In this document: positions 56,874-64,000 of the stretch, one piece after another
Layout: each line of letters starts with the position of its first letter
Numbering within the stretch: the first letter of the stretch is position 1
Source of the DNA: Tragulus kanchil
Taxonomy: Eukaryota; Chordata; Mammalia; Artiodactyla; Tragulidae
Direction of reading: 5' to 3'
Length of the DNA stretch: 64,000 nucleotides
Assembly (NCBI GenBank): GCA_022376925.1
Contig: JAIOJX010000004.1
Location: forward strand, 1,054,001-1,118,000
Translations under genes and position numbers: made by a program
The notes under the pieces: generated by a model
What the model saw: the letters and a program-made list of their open reading frames with translations, nothing else
The model's database searches: none
Told to the model about the DNA's origin: nothing

Positions 56874-57980
56874 GTGTATAAATACTTTTAGGAATGGTAT
56901 GCCTTCATAAGTACAAATTTATTTCATAAATACATTTTATAGCAAAAATTATCAAAATAAACCACTGAACACTCTGACATAGTGTAAATAACCTAACTTA
57001 TTCCCGAGGTTTTAAAAAAGTATATTTTTAAAATAAAGCAGCAAAAAAATTTCATCTACAATATAGACCCTATGTAGGTAATTTATATTCTAATTGTTCT
57101 AATGAAACTCTAATTCCTAGTTGAATCTTCTTTACTTGACATACCAGTCTGTTTAAATAAGAATGCTGTGTGATTCTACTCAGGCAGTAGGGCATGCTTT
57201 TAAATGCTGCTTTAAATTTAACACAGCTCTGAACCACCGTTATCATTTTAATTATCAATTTAATTGTGCCTCCAACACCAGCTATTCCATATTAATAATT
57301 TCTGACTCATGATTTTAGATTCTCAATTCCCTAATCCTAATGTTAAATGCATAATTTTTCATAATCCTAGCTAGTTTATACTGTTTAACTCAAATCTATG
57401 CTTAACACTGACAGCACACAATATGTTAATCACAGTAAGACACTCAGCAATATAATATTTCTCAACCTTTGATCTTTGTGACACACCTGCTCAACTGAAT
57501 CACAGACATGAAGAACCAGTGTTTAGGCACACAAAAGAAACACTCATCCAGAAATGCTGAGTTGTAAACAAAAACAAAGGCTCCCTTTTTCTCTTTTCAT
57601 TTCTTCTTCATCATCTCTCTTGAATAGTTTTCCTTTTCTCTATCCTATTTATTCCCTTTCTATATATTCCTTCCCTGTTATCTTTTTATTGCGAACTTTC
57701 CCTTAAATCCATTACTTTTTTCGCACTTTCTCTAATCTCTGTATACAGCTTTTATTTATTCAAAGTCTTTCACCCTGCATATCTCCAGGTCTGAGTGTAA
57801 ATCCCTCTGTAGTGATGGCCAGATAAGCACATATGCCTACATACACACTTGGGGAGATTTTATTAGACATTGGTCTCAAGATGAAGACAGCTGGAGACTC
57901 ATTTCTAAAACATCTATCACATATATTATTCTATATTCAAATCCTTACCTAGGCTTGACGCCTCTTTGATAGCTTATATC
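56874..57980. other. No gene seen; AT-rich intergenic DNA
   Basis: About 1.1 kb with no exon, RNA gene or classifiable repeat that I can support. Confidence 0.55.
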
Positions 57981-60211
57981 TCAACATTTAGAAATAAATT
58001 CTAATATCACATAAACCCAATGTTTACTTTATATCTAAATCACAATTTTTGTCTTTCACAGCTCCTTCTATAGCATAATGCTTAATCATTCCCTTCAAAA
58101 GTCAAATATGTCTTTTAACTCAAAACTTAAAATAGAAATCTTTAACATTAATCTGCAAACAATTTATTTCATATAAATGAATCTGAGAACCACCACTGAA
58201 CTCAGCTCTGAGCTTTTAAAACAGTTAGCCTAATGTTTTATTGTCTCTGGGTCTTATTTCTATTCACTGACTAAACAAAATACCTATGTTTATATGCATA
58301 TTGTATTCCACTTACATGTGATTATATCACTGGAAGCTATAATCTCACTTTGTATGCTAATAACTACATAGGTGTATGCTTACATGTGACTCTCTTTGTG
58401 GATGACCAGATCATCGCTGGTGGCCCCAGTGATTTGGCCATAACAAGTGTGTTTGAAAGTCAGTATGTATAAAACTATACTGAGTTACTATTTTCAGTTA
58501 ATAAACATGTAGATTATTTCATTTAGTATCTTATTGTTGACTATTTACCCTGGTACAAATCAGTCCCTGTTGTTGGTTTTCACAAGTAATGCAAAGCTGA
58601 AATTGAATTAAAATAAAAATCTAAAACATAATAAAATAACAGAAAAAATAAAACATGGTAAGGAATATTCATTTATACCAAAATCATTTTTCAACCTGAA
58701 CTGTTGCTTTGATCCAGTTGCTTTAAATTAAATTCTGTGCCTCTGTGATAAGCTGCTTCTACTGAGACCTAAAGAGGTTGCCTAACTCATTGCAGGTCTC
58801 AGTCTGGGTCTCCTACTGATTATCAGTTTGTGGCTATAAAACTGACAGGAAGTGTCTAGCAGTCTTGTTTCCTACCATGTCTACAAATAATCTTGTAGAC
58901 AAATCTACAGAGTTGCCTGAGAGGTGGGCAAACAAATGGGTTCCTCTCATTCCATGGTCATTCTTCTGACACCAGTGAAAACACGATGCACTTGGCTTCC
59001 TGAAGCCAATGACCCGGGACTTCTGTGCTCTTTGGGAACTCTGGGGAAGAATGGATCAGTCTTGGCCCCATACTTGGGTCTCTGGATTATAATTTTTTTC
59101 AACATTTAGAAATAAATTTTCTAATATCACATAAACCCAATGTTTACTTTATATCTAAATCACAATTTTTGTCTTTCACAGCTCCTTCTATAGCATAATG
59201 CTTAATCATTCCCTTCAAAAGTCAAATATGTCTTTTAACTCAAAACTTAAAATAGAAATCTTTAACATTAATCTGCAAACAATTTATTTCATATAAATGA
59301 ATCTGAGAACCACCACTGAACTCAGCTCTGAGCTTTTAAAACAGTTAGCCTAATGTTTTATTGTCTCTGGGTCTTATTTCTATTCACTGACTAAACAAAA
59401 TACCTATGTTTATATGCATATTGTATTCCACTTACATGTGATTATATCACTGGAAGCTATAATCTCACTTTGTATGCTAATAACTACATAGGTGTATGCT
59501 TACATGTGACTCTCTTTGTGGATGACCAGATCATCGCTGGTGGCCCCAGTGATTTGGCCATAACAAGTGTGTTTGAAAGTCAGTATGTATAAAACTATAC
59601 TGAGTTACTATTTTCAGTTAATAAACATGTAGATTATTTCATTTAGTATCTTATTGTTGACTATTTACCCTGGTACAAATCAGTCCCTGTTGTTGGTTTT
59701 CACAAGTAATGCAAAGCTGAAATTGAATTAAAATAAAAATCTAAAACATAATAAAATAACAGAAAAAATAAAACATGGTAAGGAATATTCATTTATACCA
59801 AAATCATTTTTCAGCCTGAACTGTTGCTTTGATCCAGTTGCTTTAAATTAAATTCTGTGCCTCTGTGATAAGCTGCTTCTACTGAGACCTAAAGAGGTTG
59901 CCTAACTCATTGCAGGTCTCAGTCTGGGTCTCCTACTGATTATCAGTTTGTGGCTATAAAACTGACAGGAAGTGTCTAGCAGTCTTGTTTCCTACCATGT
60001 CTACAAATAATCTTGTAGACAAATCTACAGAGTTGCCTGAGAGGTGGGACAAACAAATGGGTTCCTCTCATTCCATGGTCATTCTTCTGACACCAGTGAA
60101 AACACGATGCACTTGGCTTCCTGAAGCCAATGACCCGGGACTTCTGTGCTCTTTGGGAACTCTGGGGAAGAATGGATCAGTCTTGGCCCCATACTTGGGT
60201 CTCTGGATTAT
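57981..60211. repeat. Direct duplication 23 (57981-59090 = 59099-60211)
   Basis: Offset 1118, intergenic. Differences: aattctaa against aattttctaa, a substitution near 58693 against 59813, and a one-base indel near 58929. Confidence 0.95.
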
Positions 60212-60405
60212 TAAGCCTGGATTTGGAAAGTCAGATATCCAATCACAAATGTAAATGTCAAATAAATCATTTTAAAATTTTTAAATTTCCAAGTTTACGC
60301 CTTGGGAAAGACACAATATCATTTAGCTTTTCTCTGTATTTATTGTCCTCATCATCACTGTCTTCAGTATAAAACTTCATCAAGCAACTCAAGAGGACAC
60401 AAGGA
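57981..60405. other. No gene identified; intergenic DNA with TATA-like sites
   Basis: TATAAAA occurs at 58835 and its copies at 59955 and 61078. Each is followed by an open stretch whose frame depends on a one-base indel (gtgggc, gtgggac, gtggggc). AATAAA follows near 60263. I do not recognise a product and do not call a gene. Confidence 0.45.
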
Positions 60406-60666
60406 GGGATTCTCTGGTGGTCCAGTAGGTAAAGAGTCCATCTTGCAGTGCAAGGGCTGCAGGTTTGATCCCTGGCCTGGGAAGATCCCACGTGCCACGG
60501 TTGGACAAGTGTGTCCAATTACAAGTCAGCATTCTGCACCCAGAGCCAGTGCTCTGCTACAAGAGAGGCCACAGCAATGGGAGGCCCACACAGTCCAAAG
60601 AACAAAGATGGATGAAAATAAATAAATGAAAGACCAATAAAAGAGGCCAAAATTTAAGGGAAAAAA
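60406..60666 (+). mobile_element. CHR-type SINE with 15-bp target-site duplication
   Basis: Flanked by aagaggacacaagga at 60391-60405 and 60667-60681. Begins gggattctctggtggtccag and ends in an A run. Confidence 0.9.
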
Positions 60667-61528
60667 AAGAGGACACAAGGAAACTTTAAATAGAGAACTG
60701 TGTGTTTACCCCAACATGAACTTTTAGCAGGTGTGTATCTGTGGATAGGTACTCCAATGTATGCGGGATCTTTTCCTTTACTGATAAAAATGAGATAAAT
60801 ATTCCCTAGTTTAATCTGTATATGGAGAGAATCAGATGATATATGCATGTGAACATGCTTTGTAAATTATAGTCTTATAGAAATGAAAGGGATGATTATG
60901 ATGTGTATGCCCATTCTTCTCCATCAGTTACAAAGACATAAAAACATATAGCACGTTTTTTGGAATATGCTTAGCATGTTAAATATTCTTGACCAGGAAG
61001 TGCTCACATATTTTTCTTTTGAAATCAGTTCAAATTGATACTAGGAAGTGAAAATCCTATGATTATCAGTTTGTGGCTATAAAACTGACAGGAAGTGTCT
61101 AGCAGTCTTGTTTCCTACCATGTCTACAAATAATCTTGTAGACAAATCTACAGAGTTGCCTGAGAGGTGGGGCAAACAAATGGGTTCCTCTCATTCCATG
61201 GTCATTCTTCTGACACCAGTGAAAACACGATGCACTTGGCTTCCTGAAGCCAATGACCCGGGACTTCTGTGCTCTTTGGGAACTCTGGGGAAGAATGGAT
61301 CAGTCTTGGCCCCATACTTGGGTCTCTGGATTATTAAGCCTGGATTTGGAAAGTCAGATATCCAATCACAAATGTAAATGTCAAATAAATCATTTTAAAA
61401 TTTTTAAATTTCCAAGTTTACGCCTTGGGAAAGACACAATATCATTTAGCTTTTCTCTGTATTTATTGTCCTCATCATCACTGTCTTCAGTATAAAACTT
61501 CATCAAGCAACTCAAGAGGACACAAGGA

Positions 61529-61789
61529 GGGATTCTCTGGTGGTCCAGTAGGTAAAGAGTCCATCTTGCAGTGCAAGGGCTGCAGGTTTGATCCCTGGCC
61601 TGGGAAGATCCCACGTGCCACGGTTGGACAAGTGTGTCCAATTACAAGTCAGCATTCTGCACCCAGAGCCAGTGCTCTGCTACAAGAGAGGCCACAGCAA
61701 TGGGAGGCCCACACAGTCCAAAGAACAAAGATGGATGAAAATAAATAAATGAAAGACCAATAAAAGAGGCCAAAATTTAAGGGAAAAAA
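61529..61789 (+). mobile_element. CHR-type SINE (duplicate of 60406-60666)
   Basis: Same 261-base SINE with the same target-site duplication at 61514-61528 and 61790-61804. Confidence 0.9.
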
Positions 61790-62141
61790 AAGAGGACACA
61801 AGGAAACTTTAAATAGAGAACTGTGTGTTTACCCCAACATGAACTTTTAGCAGGTGTGTATCTGTGGATAGGTACTCCAATGTATGCGGTATCTTTTCCT
61901 TTACTGATAAAAATGAGATAAATATTCCCTAGTTTAATCTGTATATGGAGAGAATCAGATGATATATGCATGTGAACATGCTTTGTAAATTATAGTCTTA
62001 TAGAAATGAAAGGGATGATTATGATGTGTATGCCCATTCTTCTCCATCAGTTACAAAGACATAAAAACATATAGCACGTTTTTTGGAATATGCTTAGCAT
62101 GTTAAATATTCTTGACCAGGAAGTGCTCACATATTTTTCTT

Positions 62142-62440
62142 GATTCGAGAAATGGTAACATTTCTGTTCATTAGAAATTGATACTAGGAAGTGAAAAGGA
62201 GAATGAATGGTTTAAACATTTAAGATTACATACATTTACGTATATAGTTTGAACATGGCCTCACTTAACACAATAACATGAGTAAAATGCAATAAAAAAT
62301 GATATTTACATAGTCTCAAAGAATATCATTAAAAATATTTGTTAATTTTGAAAGGAGAAAGAGTAACTTTATACTGGAAAACCTAGAAGGTATTACTAAC
62401 TTAGGTGATTAAAGTTAACATCATTAGTGATGGGGTAAAT
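62142..62440. other. No gene seen; AT-rich intergenic DNA
   Basis: No feature recognised. Confidence 0.5.
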
Positions 62441-63280
62441 CAACGTCATGTTTGTACATGTCCGGGATGGGTCCAGGGGTGTATCCAGCAGCTGTCACCT
62501 TTGTTAGTGCAGATACCAGGTTAGGGGTTGTATCACAGGATCCCAGTGTCCAGCGCCTAGGAAGGAGAATTCAGAGGTCCCTTTCCAGACAGGAGCACTC
62601 CAGTTCTGCCCACCTAATACCACAGCTTGGAGCCAGATCTAGGGTGAACACATTCTGGGGGACCTCTATGACAGAGGCAGTCCAGGTCCCAGGCAGAGGC
62701 AAAGCCATCTTGATTCCTGGAGCTATAATGCCCCAGTCTCCAATGCCTAGCACCATGTCTAGGACAAACATAATGCAGAAAGGGATGCAAACTTGGGCTG
62801 CCCCTGGGCAGAACCATAATTGTCTGCATGTGCATCCTATGGGTTCATTTTGACCACATGGGTTTCACTTGCTTCATTGCTCACGTCCTTGGGGACAAAG
62901 CACACAAAGACAACAGATTCTTAATGAACCTGACCTTCAGGGCTTCTACTTTGAAAACTGGGGTGGAGACCCCACCTTTAACAGGGTTGTCATGGCCATG
63001 GAGCAGAGAGGTGGCCCCTTCTATCATCCAGTGTAAGCTCTGGTTACTGCAGTATCACACTTCTTATAAAGGAGATAATGGCCAGCATTCACACTAAAAC
63101 AGCCCTGGCACCAAAAATATTGGACTCACACAATCAATACCTGGATGTTCCCACACAAAAACACCCCTTAAAGGCCACAGTAGATAAATGTTTCCCATAG
63201 ACTCAGAGACCAAAAAAAAAAAAAAATTAATTAGCAGAATTATTTCCAAATAAAAGAACAACAACAAAAAAAAGATCAAG
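62441..63280 (+). mobile_element. Probable 5' region of an old L1/HAL1-like element
   Basis: GC-richer than its surroundings and directly upstream of an ORF1-like remnant. Called by position and composition; I do not match it to a named consensus. Confidence 0.4.
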
Positions 63281-64000
63281 AGAAATCCCTTGAAAGAATA
63301 AATGATGAAATAGAATTCTCAAGTCTAACAGGCCCCAAGATCAAAAAGGATGTAGTAAGCATGATGAAGGAAATAAAGAAAGATTAACAATAGAATCTAG
63401 ATCAGTGTAACAAGGAACTAGAAACTATAAAGAAGAACCAACCAAAATTAGACAACTCAGTAGCAGAGATAGAAAACCAAGATAAAAAGAATGAATAGCA
63501 GACTAAGTAACATAGAAGAATAAATGATCTGGAAAATAAAATGATGGAAATCATCCAATCAGATCAGTAGACAGAAAGACAAATGAATAGAAAATTAAAG
63601 CAGTATATGAGCTATATGGGATAATAAATGTGTGTGAACCTATGCCAAATAGAGATTCCAGAGGAGAAAGGAGTAAAGTGTATCAAAAATATATCTGGAG
63701 AAATTATGACTGAAAATTTCCCAAACCTAAAAGAAAGCAGGTATCAATGTACAAGAGTCAGAGAAGGTTTCCAACAAGATAAACTAAAACAAACATACTT
63801 CAGTACTCCATAATTAAAGTGGTAAAAGTTAGAGAGATGACTCTGAAGGCAGCAAGAGGAAAACAAGGAGTAAGTTACAAGGTTATCCACTGATTTCTTT
63901 GCATAGAATTTGTAGGCTAAAAGGGAGTGGCATGACTCATCAAAGTGCTGAAAGGGTAAAATGTGCAACCTAGGAAACTCTATCCAATCATATTATCATT
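63281..64000 (+). pseudogene. L1/HAL1-like ORF1 remnant (runs off window)
   Basis: A-rich sense strand. It contains a stretch reading as an ORF1 centre (IPEEKGVKCIKNISGEIMTE, 63628-63813) and, later, a decayed match to the ORF1 RNA-binding end (gtaggctaaaagggagtggc). Stops are frequent. The rest of the element lies beyond base 64000. Confidence 0.6.

Larger units (their letters stand above)
59937..62141. repeat. Direct duplication 24 (59937-61018 = 61060-62141)
   Basis: Offset 1123, includes a CHR SINE. The filler at 61019-61059 contains a shortened version of the true continuation at 62142-62200. Confidence 0.95.

Noticed and set aside
1..62141. CRISPR-like or satellite array explanation for the regular repeats
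   Set aside because: Units are about 1.1 kb, each of different sequence, occurring as pairs rather than as an array of one unit.

Overview
The window is nuclear DNA from a ruminant, most likely a bovid. The evidence is the repeat content: Bov-tA type tRNA/BovA SINEs, long tRNA-Glu-derived CHR-type SINEs, a BovB (RTE) fragment and artiodactyl L1 elements, around vertebrate-style spliced genes. The ordinary genes are two neighbouring Kazal-type serine protease inhibitor genes, both on the + strand: SPINK13 (exons 2 to 4 at about 0.9-12.4 kb; exon 1 lies upstream of the window) and a complete four-exon SPINK7 (49.5-56.3 kb, 85 codons). This matches the order in the mammalian SPINK5-SPINK13-SPINK7-SPINK9 cluster (human 5q32). 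Both encode small secreted inhibitors, and I see no other host gene.

Layout: 0-12.6 kb is the SPINK13 3' part, with a Bov-tA SINE in intron 2 and a CHR SINE and an old L1 in intron 3. From 12.6 to 19.6 kb there is a CHR SINE and a 5'-truncated L1. From 19.7 to 31.4 kb there is a minus-strand L1 that retains its 5' end. It sits inside a Bov-tA SINE and is bounded by a 14-bp target-site duplication, but its endonuclease and reverse transcriptase are mutated. From 31.6 to 41.5 kb there are an older L1, an MLT1-like LTR and more SINEs. From 41.6 to 44.7 kb a decayed BovB fragment abuts the 3' end of an endogenous retrovirus (env tail, polypurine tract, LTR split by a SINE). From 44.7 to 49.2 kb there are MIR-like and CHR SINE remnants. 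SPINK7 follows, and then intergenic DNA that ends in the 5' part of an old plus-strand L1/HAL1-like element.

The most striking property is not a gene. At least 24 near-identical direct duplications, each about 1.08-1.25 kb, are spread along the whole window. They cut through exons, introns, SINEs and L1 alike. Several have a short, error-rich tail at the junction that is a garbled version of the true downstream sequence. The window reads as overlapping fragments of about 2-4.7 kb joined end to end without collapsing about 1.1 kb of overlap. I interpret this as an assembly or gap-filling artefact; about 27 kb of the 64 kb is redundant, leaving about 37 kb of real sequence. As a result SPINK13 exon 3 and SPINK7 exons 1, 2 and 3 each appear twice, while SPINK13 exon 4 and SPINK7 exon 4 appear once. 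SPINK13 exon 2 appears once here, but a second copy probably lies just upstream of base 1.

I did not find a convincing new biological system. The items worth a second look are the duplication pattern, the L1 with two 3' ends sharing one deletion junction, a 90-bp tandem unit in the L1 5' region, and the predicted acidic P1 residue in SPINK13.
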